From Beroe forskalii (Eukaryota; Ctenophora; Nuda; Beroida; Beroidae), in the NCBI GenBank assembly GCA_011033025.1, contig WFMF01000214.1, forward strand, positions 225,801 through 289,800: a stretch of DNA of 64,000 nucleotides, written 5' to 3'. Each line of letters opens with the position of its first letter. The first letter of the stretch is position 1. Below, piece by piece: positions 10,900 through 24,970 of the stretch. A program made the translations under genes and the position numbers. The notes beneath the pieces were generated by a model. It saw nothing but the letters and a program-made list of their open reading frames with translations, was not told the DNA's origin and made no database searches.

Positions 10900-13800
10900 A
10901 TCTGTAGCTACCAACCCGAAATTAAAATCATTGGCATAAACCGATAATTACACGCGGAATTCCCTGGACTACAACACAAGGATCACAAGGAGTTCTCTCC
11001 CTTAGCTATTTCAAACATAAGATAAAAACTAGAATGTGTCCCAGATAAAGAAACTAAACAGTATAAACGAGGCCACATGGCAAAACTTCAATTTCAAAAC
11101 TCCTGTAGGAAATGAGGAGAATATGAAGACAAGAAAATTAATTGCACCGACTTCTTTCGAGAAATGAAGAGCATTTTTAAGAAATTGCATCCCGGTACAA
11201 TGGTAGAGGAGTGACCTGTTCTATAGTTGTAACCTCCGAACCAGTGTACGAGCATGATTTTGTGCGTGTGCAGTACGTACAATAAATCATAAAGCTTTGT
11301 TTTATTAATACAAAATCCAAAGATTAACGCAAATTCATGATAGATTAATGGTATATAGCACGCGGTAGCAAGTATAGTTCTCTTGACGTAACAGCACTTT
11401 CTGTGACACCGTAACATGCATCGTGTGAATATAGCATGCGTCGAGGACGACAAATAGGCAGTTTGATGGCGTCAGTTTCCCATTCTTAATCCTGATAATG
11501 ACGTCACTCTTAATTGCGTATTGCTCACTTCTAAATGGAGACAGAAAGTGGAGACAGAAAGTGGTTATCGTATGGATCGTCACGGATTATAACCGCCGAG
11601 GATGAATTACCTCCACAGCACTATACGGTGCAGGTCGCTATCAGTCATCGTGCAGAATAAGGCGTGGGATCAGCTATCCAATCAATATCCACCATTTAGT
11701 GATAAGGAGTGCAGGGCATCCAATCATTGCGCTCCATTGACTCGAAATAAAATCACAAAGAAAACGTAAACATTTGCTGAATTGACTTTATACGGTAAGA
11801 TTCTCCAAGATGCAGTGCATTATCATTATTATCAGTATTGCCACAAAATGATCATAATCTATTGAGAGGTAAACTCCTAAGTGATTTGAAACAATAGCAA
11901 CTTGAATTCACATGAATTCTACCCTTTTACTCTGTGCATTGGCTAAATTAATTAGAAAACAGTCATGCGTATCAATACAGATTTTGCAATTCTTCAGACA
12001 AAAACAATCATCCCTTAGGGGGAGCATGCAATATTTCAAATCATGAATTACTTTCACTGCTTCACTGATGCATAAAGAGAGGGTAAGAGAGAGAGTTAAT
12101 CGTGACGACAATCGAGGGAACAATAGAATTATGTTGATATAACGTTAAGCGTGAGCTGTCACACGGTGCAAAACTGAGAGCGAAAAGTCAGGACACCGAT
12201 ACAGTAGGACAACGATTTTTTCAAGACACCGATATTCAGGACTCTCGTCACGTTTAAGAAGCTGACTTTTTAGTACCCGCGCCTCTCTTAGATGGTGCTT
12301 TACACAAAGTTTTACATTCAACGATTAACGAGCGACTACAGTGCAACAGGTTTAAGTTTTAATAACGATGGCGAATGAACTTCGTACCAAGAGAACCATC
12401 TGTTGTTAGCAAGAGCCCATCACCCACTCTCCAAGACAAAAACTGTATCAAGTTTCATTTAAATTATCGTTTATGTTTCGAAACTTTGCGATAAACAATG
12501 TTCAGACCATGTGAGATAGAAAGTGAAATGCCGAGTTCCAAGAATTCCCCCTATCGCCTATTGTTTTAAAAAAGCATTGACATAGGGTTAGAAATGGACA
12601 AGGTCTGAAAGTGCGCCGAAAATTTGTGCATATTATCTCTAATGATGAACCTAGCCAGATATAGATATGCGCCTGGCCAGTGGGCGCCAGCTGGGTAATT
12701 TTTCTAGTCATACTCGGCCAAAAAAGGCCTGGGGTGTCACCCAAATAAACCCAATTAGCAGTTTTCGCCAAACTCCGTGTCTTATTAAGATGATGAATTA
12801 AACCAAATTAGTTACAGTCATGGCAACTGAGAAGAGCAAAGCAAAAAATAATTTCGGATAACGAAGGGTCAACACATGAGCCATGATTAAGCTTGCTACG
12901 AACCTTCCAAATGAGATGAAAGGTACCGCACCCCAATCACCAAATCATTTGACAATGAATTGTCATTAAAACATGTCATACGCTGCAAGTCGCAAAATAT
13001 ACAAGGCGCTGCTTAAATCGAATACCCACTAAGTTGTTATTATACTTAGGGAATTCAAAAAGTAATTGCAGTAATTATTCGATTAGCGTGGCAATTATTT
13101 AATTAAGTATCTAATGGCTGAGATAATACTTTAAAAAGCGTGAATTCACCTAAAAATTGAGGAAAATGATAAAATGGTTCGATCAAGAAGTATTCAATCA
13201 CCGGTAAAAAGCAGCAGAGGTTGGCACTCACAAAAACAACTGTCAGTAAATACAAACATTCAAGGACATTCAAATGTACATTCAAGGACAAATGATCAGG
13301 GCAATCATGTCCAACAATGACCTAGTTATACAGAAAATGTGGGTTAGGACGCTCTGTACATGCCTACACTAATTTATTAAACACAAGAAAAGAACGCGAG
13401 CTACCTACTTAAGGAGAATGAGGTCCTTTATTATACTTCCTTCAATTTTCGTCCAAGTACATAAACTGCGGGCTATTCAGAATTCTAATCATAAAAGTGA
13501 GTACGGTAAATTTATGTAAACTTCTCCACCAATTATGAAGGGAGTGCTCTGGAATATGAGCCAATCACGACCGGGGATCTTGCCGTGAAGTTGAAGTAAA
13601 AGAGAGAAGAAACAATTAAGGATCGGTGCAGTTCTCAATAAATGTATGCTCATAATTTATGAGTTTACTTAGCTATCACTAATATTGAACTGTACAAGGC
13701 ACTGCATGTTGAAAAGCAACTTGATTTTTTAATGCAGTTGAAATAAAAGTTAGAGAAAACAATCAGCAAAAACATATTTTATGCTTTTAAATACTGCGGA

Positions 13801-15330
13801 ATCAAAACATTCCCAATGAATTAGAAAAGTTTTTTCTTCATTATTGTTTACGAAAAAAGAAATAGGGTTTGACAGCAAATAAGGACCCCTACTTTGGTCA
13901 ATCAACATTCTACAACCTCAGTTTATTTTCCCGAAGGATGTATCTGGTTTAGACCCGCAGACGAAGGGCGAGAGTCTAACTCTAAACCAATATGGACTCG
14001 ATCAGTAAATAAACGATAAAAATTGTTTCAGCAACAATTTTCTAAAACACCTTTCACTTTGATAGCTATGCTGAGAACAGCATAGCCATGGGAGGCAGTT
14101 TGCACAGCGATCAAAGTGAGGAGGTATTGTTTAGTTGTTATAAATCATAATACTCTCGGGGTGTTACAATTGTTACATCTGATTGTTACACCCTGGAGCT
14201 TTAAACCAAATCACAGAGCGTACTGGGTAACGAATTTGTTACCTACTTGCATCATACAATAACCAGCTACCACTATCTTCTTGAAACCACAGCTAATAAT
14301 AGCTGAGCTAACATGCATGTTGGGTATGTGACCAAAGCGCAGACTAGTTACCAGGGATCCATATATTCATCTTGGAGGCGTGTACAACTCATTATATTAA
14401 AGTGATAACGAGCAAGACCTTGATACATGCGCAACTCTCATCACTGTAACCAGCGCTTTGTTCACTGATCATCAAGGCTTTAGTACTGAACAAAGTACTG
14501 ATTATAGTTCAGTAAATAATGAGCCTGGGGTACTGCAATAACGTTCACTTATATCGATCTTAAAAAGCCGCATTTTCTTTCGGGATCTAAAACTATTGAT
14601 CGTGATCACTGAACCGGAAAACATGGTATTATGCAAACAACCGACTGTAGTTGATAATTAACTGCTCATTATATATTATCATCAAATACTCGCTCATTTT
14701 ACGTAACCAGTGCTCTGTGCGCGCGGTGTTTTGCTGTTCTATGACCCGCTACCAACATACCCCGCGCAGGGGAAACATAGACGGCTCTACGTCTAAAACT
14801 CGTATTGTGAGACATGAAGATGACGTTATCAACTCACAATAACATTTGTACAGCGCACATACCCGAGTACTGGGCGTGTGTTCCGTAGTATTAGTTACGG
14901 AGTGAAGTGAGCAGAAAGCCGTGCTGTAAATCAGCCCTTTTATCTCATTATCTCAACCACTGAAGAAACACAGGCTCACCGGATAAAGTACAAGTGTTGC
15001 TAATATAGTGCGCACTTTCAGTGATTTGGTCAATGGTCCGTGGGGTTAGTAGCAATGAAGTGATGAGTCACCACTCACCAGTGGCGTTTAAAGTTAAAAC
15101 GATTTCAAAGTTATATCGGCGGGCATCACTGAATACTGAGAACTCTTGGAGATAGTAAGAGTTGAGATAAAATCCAAGTGCATACGAAATAGAGATGACA
15201 CAGGAGAGTTTCAAGAGAAGAGTAATTACAGAAACAGAGAGCTTCCAGAATTGGGTGATTGTTGTAGCTTCCAGAATTGGCTGATTACGAAATCACTACT
15301 CTGATAGCTGAGAAAAGACGAACACGGCAA
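10900..15330. other. AT-rich intergenic DNA without recognised genes
   Basis: No exon with convincing codon pattern and splice sites. Noted inside: an imperfect inverted repeat at about 14056-14120 (cactttgatagctatgct against agcatagcc and gatcaaagtg), and a diverged dispersed element at about 13925-14000 that resembles 60.70-60.78 kb (gatgtatct, acccgcag, gcgagagt and caatatggact in the same order). Confidence 0.5.
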
Positions 15331-15669
15331 TTATGATGTCAATTGTTGAAACATACACATTAGACACACCCTCTTAGACACACCCTCTTAGCTACCTACT
15401 TATACTAAAATATGCAAATGAAACATATGAAATTCATAAATTCACATGGCTACAAAACATTCTCGCAATCCCAAAACAACAGAGGTGACGAAGGAGAGGG
15501 CTTTCAAGAATTACGAGGATGAGACCCGACTTTAAGTGCCCGTGATAGCAACAATTCCCTCTTTGATCCAAGATGAAGTGGTCTTAAACCAACATTCATC
15601 TCATTCCCTAACAATAAAAGGGATGTAAAACTGGGGTGTAAAACTTTAGTTACCCCGACCCCACCCCAC

Positions 15670-15850
15670 CCACCCCATCATGACATCGCCACAAACAGCT
15701 CATATTTCTAAATATCTGACCTGCATCTTGACACTCATATCTTGATCTGGGGGCACCCACTCACCCCATCATGACATCGCTAAAAACAGACCAAATATCT
15801 AAATATCTGACCTGCATTTTGACACTCATATCCTGATCTGGGGGCACGTC
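15670..15850. repeat. Tandem duplication of about 100 bp
   Basis: Two copies of a block with ccccatcatgacatcgc, aaatatctgacctgcat and tgacactcatat, then gatctgggggcac. The same pair appears in the allelic copy at about 24590-24770. Confidence 0.75.
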
Positions 15851-16581
15851 TGCTACGGGAGGTTTGCTGTTGTTTGAGTTAGCGCTCGACTGAGACCGGA
15901 ATCCTGCGGATTGGGGGTTGGTTAGGGTGGGATTTGAGATAAAGAGACTGTTCAATTACTGAAAGGCACTGTCTCAGTCAAGGGAATAACAGGGCATAAC
16001 AGTGCGTAAGTTACCATTCAATTAACGGTCGGTTACCCGTAAGTTAACACTCACTCCAACAGCCAGTTAACAGTTGGTTTCCGTGTTAAATGACCGTTAA
16101 CTGGCCGTCCGTTCAGTGACCAGTTGATTGATAACAGCCCAAAGTTATTCAACCGAATTTTCAAATTGTCATTTTGATGAATTCAGGTTTAATATGAACT
16201 CGAATTTACTCTCTTGATATTTCATTCAAATGCTGCCAGGACGAAAATGCAAATTTTGATAAATTCAGTAATCATTGGAAGTAGGACTGATCGGTATGAT
16301 TGAGTAATTGGATATGGGAACGGACAATCTGGTGCAGCGCATAATTATCATTTTACTTTCGAAAGACACAGAGGAGCCATTAAATAGAATGTTCAATAAA
16401 TAAGGAAATATGACAAAACTATACTGATGATAGCATGATAACGTTTGAAAAAACAGGGTTACATACTTTCGAACATTTCGAACATAGGTCGGTTAGAAGT
16501 GCGTACACAAACCACACGTAGACACTGGAATAACAAGCAGGTAACACTCGCCATTAGCTCTCCTAATTCAACCCGCTCAGG

Positions 16582-16816
16582 TCACGTGACCGATTATACG
16601 CCACGCCACGGGGTGGTCACGTGACTATGACATACCGTCCACGTGACATTACGCGCCGCGCACGTCATTCCGGTCAACTAAGTTTAACAATAGATTTAAC
16701 GTAAGTCATTTGGTCTGCACGGGTGCTTGGATTCCGGGTCACGTGCGACGGAAATGAGAGTCACGTGACAAATATAATCACGTGATGCGCGCGCACGTGG
16801 AGCTATCAATCACGTG
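16582..16816. promoter_or_regulatory. CACGTG cluster, copy A
   Basis: Eight CACGTG sites in about 235 bp, with GC-rich surroundings (gcgccgcgcacgtc, gatgcgcgcgcacgtgg) inside AT-rich DNA. Conserved in the allelic copy at 25671-25912. No gene start was found beside it, so the regulatory role is only suggested. Confidence 0.4.
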
Positions 16817-17131
16817 ACCATGTTATCAAAACCATGAACTGGACTAACCTGTAAAATTCTTATTCGCTATGATCGCTGTCAGAACCGCCCCCTGCAAAAG
16901 GATTTCGGTTAGTTGTGACACACAGACAAAGAAACGAACAGGGGAAATGATATCAATTATGTAATGGAGGTTCGATAAGTGCCATAACATACATGCCAGA
17001 AGGGGAGGGAGGGGCAAGCCTCGGAGCCCTGATTGTATTGTAGTTCAGTAGTTGCCTTGTATATACACTAATTGGGTCATGCAAGAGATAGTAAAACGAC
17101 ATGCAATCTCGTCTTTATTATTTAGCGTCCT

Positions 17132-18722
17132 GGGGCTCTTCCATGAACACGTTTTTGTATTCTTAAGAACACTGTCACCTGATATTTTTGGGTAGTTACG
17201 AATACTCTCCAAAAATTTTGTCCATGAAACTCGGACCCTTGTTCGTAAGTGCATTGATTTACGAGTACTCTTGGACATTTACGAGTACTCCCTAGAACCC
17301 TTCGTAAGTGTGCGTGATTCACTGCTTTGGAGTCCGTGACCCCTCACGCAGTGTTCGTAAGTCAGAATTCACTCGTAAGTGTACTCGTAAAGTGTGCCAA
17401 GTTACGAAAAATCTTACGACCACTCGAGAGGGGTCTTACGAATACTCTTAGCTGCTCTCACTGAAATGAGCGTGTACCAACTCGTATATGACATTGAATA
17501 AATAAAGCTGAATTGTCGATTTTTTCGAATGGAAATAAATAAAAGCATCCTTTCAGACTGTTACACTCTTGTTTACATTCACTTGTCACTATCTAACGAA
17601 TCTTCAAGTTCACTGATAGTGATTCATTTTGAGTATTTGGTAGATGCTTTCTTCTCCTTCCAATAAATTTTCAGTACTTATCAATCGATGACGTAATACA
17701 AGATTGATCTATCGAGCCACCGATGATTATTCACACGTATTCCATTATTGTGAGGCAAAGTAAGTATGGAGATTGGAGAAGGGAATAAAACTCCTTAGTC
17801 CTAGAAATGTACAGCATCGATCAAGCAGAAAACGACTTTATTGATCGTCTACGTAGCACAATCAAGTTAAAGGAAGCATGAAATCAAATTAAACAAAAAG
17901 TTGTACCCACCGAATTCATAATTTGTGCTTTATACCAAATCATTAATGACAATTTACCATCTCATCATGATGTGTACATAAATACGATTCAGTACTAAAG
18001 ACTAGTGTCAAAAATGTCGGACGCACCTACTTCATATCCGTTTACTTTTAGGCCCTCGCCCTACGAGCTCGGGTTAAAACCGGATACATCCCTCTCGGGA
18101 AGTATCCCAAAATGGCCACGATAGGCCCGTGTCTATGTATTGCAATATGGCTATGAAAAAAACTCGATCAAATAGTCTGTAATTCAATTCAATTTAAAAG
18201 ATACGGTAAATGAGAAAAGAGAATCTGAAAAAGGTATATGGGTAAACGGGTAAAGGTATTAGGTAAATAAAGAGGGTAAATATGGTACACACAACACTGA
18301 AGAAAAAGAGAACTCAAAGCAGCTTGACGCGGTTCCAAACAGCAAATTATACACAAACGAACACTGAAATAGGTAATGAAATCGCTACACTCAATTCATA
18401 GTACGGAACACTGAAACATTGATACAACAACAAGTTTCCATATAAGGAATAATGAGGTGCCAAGGTACGAGAGGAGGCATCCCGCTCTCAAATCCGCGTG
18501 AGAAATACCTACACCCTATTGGTTGGTGTTCATTACACGTGACATTGTCACATGTTTAGAGAGTATTCGTAAATCAATGTTCGTGGACAGTGCGCGTGAT
18601 ATTTCAGGATCATTCAAACAGGGTCCGAGTGTTTCATGGACACTTTTGGAGAGTATTCGTAAATCTGGTACTATGTTCGTAGGAGTTACGAGTACTCTTA
18701 GGCGATTATTTCATGGAAGAGC
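17132..18722. mobile_element. 1.6-kb TIR element, present in only one allele copy
   Basis: Copy B has an uninterrupted site (tttagcgtcctgaggaagta, at about 26213-26232). Copy A has the same flanks split by 1.6 kb. The ends are inverted repeats: ggggctcttccatgaa at left and ttcatggaagagc at right. A tcct duplicate lies at 17128-17131 and 18723-18726. Subterminal regions also mirror each other: ttacgaatactctcc and gtccatgaaactcgg at left, gagagtattcgtaa and ccgagtgtttcatgg at right. Many ttcgtaag and acgagtactc motifs fill the ends. There is no transposase ORF, so it is non-autonomous. The true target duplication may be 3 or 4 bp. Confidence 0.8.
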
Positions 18723-19924
18723 TCCTGAGGAAGTATGTACTGTGCTTCATGGGTAAGGAGAGTACCATGCAATGACTGCAGATGTTTATATGAATTACAG
18801 GCTAAATTACTGCACCAGCCTGGCTGAGTCATGAGACCTGACTACTTCATGAGAGTTAGGGGATAAGAATAAAGTGTCCCTTACTCCAGGAAACGTCAAA
18901 TGATCATTGGAGACTGGTGTTGGAAGTGGTGCATTGACAATAGACACGATCTGGTGGCGAGATTAACGCCAATCATTAGCTCATGTAATCGTATATTTGT
19001 CAAATAAATTAAAATATATCGCGGACTCCTCCTTGACTCTTACAGAATTATTAGATGTACATGATATATTGTTTGTGGTCAATTATTAAATCGTTTAAGT
19101 GCGTCTAACTGGTTGCGGCGCGGAGCGTGCCCACTCAATGATCCGTAGAGCTCGATGTGATACGCACCCGCGCCCGAGCACCAGCTGCGTCATTAATACC
19201 GCAGTCTAAACCTTGATAATGACGTCACGCTGTTGCTGGAGTTATAGCGTATCCGGAGGTTTGACCTATTCTCAGAGATTAAAATCGGATAATTACCCAA
19301 TACCAGCCTTCTTTTCATGAGAATTTCCCATCAATTTCCTATGTCAACTTCCAGGCATTAGCCAGCAGTGAAATAATGTGATCGAACCAAATAGTTGCGA
19401 TTATAATAATTCCGCAGGTGGTGGTTAGCGTCAGTTGTCACAATGAAGCGGATAATGGACTTGGAAAGGCTGCCACCGAAATCTCCATTCAATTATTCGA
19501 ATTCTCTTGAAGTATTAAATTAAAAGCTAGATTAAATGCCTTAATGCCAACTTTTCCTCCACACACTCTTCCAATTACCATTCTCATTACATCTCCATAA
19601 TAAATGCCAGATGCCTTGATTCATGCCCCAAGGTAAGAACATACTTATCCTTATCCTGCTCAGATTCATCCTTATCCTGATACCTGATAACACGGCAGTT
19701 GGTATATTGGAGCAGGGAAACACTGTATATATTTGGACAATACGAATTTAAAGAGACCAACAACACCTAGTAACAGTCTGGAGATGTTACTGGTAACAGA
19801 CATGTCTCCAAAGCAACCGAGAGGAATCGGGGAAATAATAAACAAATACCAGCCCAAACCTGTATTCTGGGGGCCCCAATTTTTCATAACATCCAGCAAA
19901 AACCCAGCGCAAAATTTAAACAAT

Positions 19925-22900
19925 TAAAAGTCAATGACTTTCACCTGGGAAAAAAAAATTTGGATTCGATACCCAAAAGTTTTTTTTGACCTTTTAAAGG
20001 CATAAGATTCAAAATCTAAAAATTAAAGATAATTTTATCCCAACACAAAATTTTTTAGGGTTAACATTTTTTGGGATTCCCAAAAAAACCCTTTTATAAC
20101 GAAAAAGGGTTTAAAAATTTTTCGATTTTTCTAAATTTCTTACGTAATTTGTGATGTGTTTAAAGTAAGGCATACAAACAAGTGTTGAGGTGGAGAGGGT
20201 TTTTAATTACGATTGATTTTGATTTTCCATAGAAAATTTCCAAAATTTCCCTTGGTCATTAAAAATAGTAGAAAATTAGCTGAAAAAAATTACAAAAGCA
20301 ATGATGAAACCTCTTTTCAAAATTTGGGTTAGTGATCATCATTATTTCCACCCTTATGGGGTAAAAAATTCCCGGGGAAAAAAATAAAGGGGGTATTCAG
20401 AAAAATTGCCCAAAAACCCCCTTAATGATAAAACAAACCCCAAAGACCAATATATATTGCAACCAAGCTTCAAAAGTATATATTTTTCCCACCAAACGGC
20501 TAAATCATGCAATAATAAATCGATTTTCTAGTTAATAAATTACGACTAACCTGAACAGTATGCAATATAATTCACGAGAACGGTGACCCCGATTAAACGC
20601 AGGTTTCATATATTTGAGCGCAAAACGAATCTGCGGTGGTTACATTTTTAACGGAAAGACCCCCTATCCGAGCTACATTGGGCTTAATTACTGTTTAGTG
20701 TAGTAGGCGATGCCTTAACTCGGCAGCATTTCCTCCACCTGTGTTATCTCCCCCTTTTTTGCAGCATGGAAAGAAACTCCTCAAATGGGATGGAAATATT
20801 ATTCTCTTCAAATATAAATGGGTTTTTTATCTGTAATATCCCCCAAACAGCTTTCCCCGAGGGGGGGGATAACGACCATTAACTGGGTCAGCATGTGGTG
20901 GGTTTTCAGAGTTTGGGGATTTTTCTGGCCCCAAAAGGCCTGACCAGTGACCACACCCAAAAGACCAATGACCATTAAACTCAATGAGGCTTAGATCAAT
21001 GAAACATGGGCAGAATGCTATGCCCACAACCATTTTGATGTTGACTTCGAATTTCAAAAAATGATGCTGAATGTGGGAACAAGAATGCAATGCCGGGTAG
21101 AACGTGAGTAGACAATTAAAAAAGATTTAGAAAAGGGATTAAAGGGGTCGGGGTCCGAGGTAGACCCGGGTTTTTATTGCTTTTCATGGAGGTGAAACCA
21201 ACCACTAAGTCTTTACCCATCAAAATATTGGTCTTGGCCAATTTATGAATTTTTTAAATCCGGGTTTTCAAGGATATATTCAAAAAATTTGGAGAAAATA
21301 ATTTTCAAAGTTGATTTGGGGAAAAATTTTGAAGCTCGTGCGCCGCACTGTCATTAGAGGTTTAAAACCGGGTTTGAAATATTCCCTAATTCCCGGCCCA
21401 AGACCAAGAAAAAATATATTTAAATTTATAAAAAATTTAACAGGCGTTCTCGGGTTCCCCAACCGAAAAAAAACAAAAAGAAAAAAGAAAATTGGGGCCC
21501 CCGCCCTTAAGTTTTTAAACCCTGATTTTCCCCGCCCCTGAGTCCCTGGGGGGACATTCTAATTAAAAAGAGTATAGGCTAAAACCCTTTTTATTTTAGT
21601 GATTCTTTGTGTTCTCTGTCCGACCCCAGAGGTTCTTTTAATCCCACTAAATACTACCCGGGACGGAAACTCCAGGAAAAGTGAGGGCAGCCACCTGCAC
21701 AATATATATCGTTAATGTGAAGTGTCCGTATCACAGAAATGAAATTTTAACAGGGGTTATTAAAACCCCTCCGTTCCAGGTTGGGGAAAATTTCCTTTTG
21801 CCCAAAATTCCCATTTCAACCCCATAATGACCTCATTCCCATCCACCTAACACATGCCAAATGTTGACCGGGATTTAAGTGTGTTTCGAAATCCGGGGGG
21901 ATTGTTAAAGGGGGCCGCCTTTTCATTTTTTAAATACTTGGAGTCCCCACCACAATCTGACACCCACAGGACAAGGAAGAGAGGGTTTGGAAAGTTGGCA
22001 GTGGAAAAATTTCGTTATCAGGACAGAAATTTGCGAACCAATGCCCTCCAACCCCCTATCAACCCCATAGCGATACCAAAACACTAATCAATAAAAGGGG
22101 CCCTTTTTTAGCATTTTCCAAACCAATTTTTACATGGGCCAAGTCCAATTCAAGTTATTTAGCAGTTTTCCATAAGAATTGTTTTTTTACCTTACGTTTT
22201 AAAAACATTTTTTCCCGGCGTATGATGCCATTTTCATTTTCAACCTGAGCAATTTTGGGAAAACAAATTTTTTAAACTTTTTTTCAAATTTAAGGTTGGG
22301 GGTAAGAAACTCTGATGGGAAAGGAAAAAGAAAAGAAGTTCCAAAAACAGTCTCAATTTCTTTAAATTTTTTGTTTTTAAACAAAAAACTTGGTTTTTCA
22401 GATTAAATAACTTGGGGGATTTATTTACAATATTCAAAATTATAAGTGTTGTTGTGTTGTTATTAATAAAAACCAAATGAAATGGAAATCCCAGGAGAAT
22501 TGTTCCAATATACGATTAATTCTTGCTTTGTTTTTTTAAAACAACCAAATAAAAAAGGAAACCCCCGGGGAATTCTTCCCGTACTCTGCCCAATAAATTT
22601 TTTAAAAAAAGTTGTTTGTAAAATTCCCCGCTAGTGTTGTTGTATGTTTTAATCTTATTTTTTGGGGATTACTAAAACTCTCTTTTACTTCTAACAGTTT
22701 TTAACTTTAATTTAAAAATAATCGTCCCCAAATTTTACGTAATTAGTAATTAAATATTACAACAGCAGAGGCAAGGGCCCCTTTTATATTGTTAAGGAAA
22801 ATTACGACACTATTAGGGGTATCAAACTATTCCGTTTGTTTTAGGTAGTCTGTTGGATGAGTTCCCGTAACCCACTGGTTAAACGAACAGAGTAGCATAA

Positions 22901-23879
22901 GACAAGCTTAAGTCTTGGGAAAAAGGGTGAAAGAATTTTGATTATCAACCAAAATTATGCTTCCCCCTTTCCTTTTTTCTTTTCATTAAAAAATCAAGAC
23001 GCCTTATCTTTTTGGCCTGTTGGCCCGGGAAATGCTGGGGTGAGCGGATCGCTCAATATACCAAAGAACCTCCCTTACCTTCCCCTTTCCAAAAATTTTT
23101 AACCATTTACCTCGACTGAACTAAATACTAGATGCTTTGCCCAAAAAACCAAAATTTTAGGGGATTTCAACCCAGAACTTTTTCCCCCCAAGTCCGTTGT
23201 AAAATTTCCAAAAACCCCAACGGTGGAATGGCCGATAAAGGTCAAAAAACAACCTCCAAAAAAACCAAAATAATAAAATTGGGGCTCTGGGCTTTGGGGG
23301 ATTCCCCTTTTATCCGGTTTAAATTTTAAATTCAAAATGGGTAATTAGACTACTTTAATATTTAAACATAATTTTTTGGGGTTTTTGGAACATAATAAAG
23401 GGAAAAATCCATGCAAATACTAAACATGGGGACCTCAATTTTGGGTTATTTTTAAAAAAATCAAAAAAACCCAAAAAAAGGGAAAATGGGTTTAAAAATT
23501 GTAATAGGAAATAAACAATTCCTTTAAGAACCGGGAAGTATTCAAAAGTGAAACGGGATACCAAAAGTACTTTTAACATAATTCCCAAAAACTTTTATTT
23601 CATTATATTTGACTCTTGGGAGGCAATTTTTTAAAAAATTAAATATGGCGTGTATTTTGAAGAAGCTGAGGAGTAGGTTGAGACAAATTGGGTGGGGTCA
23701 CTGAGGAAATTATTCGATTTAATCTCCCCAAAAATCGACAAAATGAATTGCCCATATTTAAACAAAATTCCCCAAGATTCAGCCCGCAAAACCGTATAAT
23801 ATTGGCGCAAAGGTTAATACACCCCGAAAGGTCGTATGGCCCCGGAAAGCTTAACCCAACTGTTTGGGGCAGGCACTGA
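19925..23879. other. Low-quality consensus region
   Basis: Aligned with 27430-31713 the bases are corrupted throughout: runs of A, T, C or G replace mixed sequence, and CG is depleted. No ORF here should be used. The clean version of the same DNA is the downstream copy. Confidence 0.8.
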
Positions 23880-24147
23880 AGACCCGTGATTATGCCAATT
23901 TAAATTTTCCCTTAAAATCTTTTTTACCAAAGGAGGGGGGCAAAAGGGGAAAAAATGCCAAAAGTAAAGGAAGGAAAAATGTAAAATTTATTGCAGGGGA
24001 GTATGCATGCGCGCATGCATAAATTATATGTTGTGTTATTTTAAAGGTGTAAAGTAAAAATTTAAAATGTGTATGTAGTGTATATGTATGTGTGTTGTTT
24101 GTATTGTATGGGGGGTAGTATTTTGTATGTTTTTTTGTTTTATGTAA

Positions 24148-24247
24148 NNNNNNNNNNNNNNNNNNNNNNNNNNNNNNNNNNNNNNNNNNNNNNNNNNNNN
24201 NNNNNNNNNNNNNNNNNNNNNNNNNNNNNNNNNNNNNNNNNNNNNNN
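24148..24247. other. Assembly gap of 100 N
   Basis: Exactly 100 N, the usual size for a gap of unknown length. Translations that cross it are meaningless. The sequence resumes at a point already seen at 15331. Confidence 1.
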
Positions 24248-24822
24248 GGCAATTATGATGTCAATTGTTGAAACATACACATTAGACACCCTCTTAGACA
24301 CACCTCTTCATTAGCTACTTATACTAAAATATGCAAATGAAACATATGAAATTCATAAATTCAAATGGCTACAAAACATTCTCGCAATCCCAAAACAACA
24401 GAGTTGACGAAGGTAGAGGGCTTTCAAGAATTACGAGGATGAGACCCAACTATATAAGTGCCCGTGATACCAACTATTCCCTCTTTGATCCAAGATGAAG
24501 TGGTCTTGAACCAACATTCATCTCATTCCCTAACAATAAAAGGGATGTAAAACTGGGGTGTAAAACTTTAGGTACCCCGTACCCCACCCACCCCACCTAA
24601 CATCGCCACAAGGAGCTCGTATATCTAAATATCTGACCTGCATCTTGACACTCATATCTTGATCTGGGGGCACCCACTCACCCCATCATGACATCACTAC
24701 AAACAGCTTATAAATCTAAAATATCTGACCTGCATTTTGACACTCATATCCTGATCTGGGGGCACGTCTGCTACGGGAGGTTTGCTGTTGTTTGAGTTAG
24801 CGCTCGACTGAGACCGGAATCC

Positions 24823-24970
24823 TGTGGGGTGGGGTAAAGTTAGGGTGGGATTTGAGATAAAGAGATTGTTCATGCGGAGTGGGTTTAGTTAGGGTGGGAT
24901 TTGAGATAAAGAGAGTGTTCATGCGGAATGGGTTTAGTTAGGGTGGGATTGGAGATTAAGAGATTGCTCA
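24823..24970. repeat. Length-variable tandem repeat (VNTR)
   Basis: Three units built on gtttagttagggtgggattt and gagataaagag, ending in ttcatgcgga. Copy A has a single unit at about 15910-15955, so unit number differs between the two alleles. Confidence 0.7.

Larger units (their letters stand above)
15331..23879. repeat. Allele or haplotype copy A of a duplicated locus
   Basis: Collinear with 24248-31713 from ggcaattatgatgtcaattg onward to the shared gaaagcttaac region near 23850. Identity is very high to about 19920. After that, copy A is distorted in a systematic way: homopolymers are lengthened, CG-containing words are lost, and bases slip every few positions. This is how uncorrected long-read consensus looks. 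Copy A carries an extra 1.6-kb element (17132-18722). Together with the gap next to it, this is best explained as two contigs ending in the same locus on different haplotypes. Confidence 0.85.

Noticed and set aside
19925-24147. Many small ORFs in the distorted half of copy A
   Set aside because: The DNA is corrupted relative to the clean copy at 27.4-31.7 kb, so reading frames there are not meaningful.
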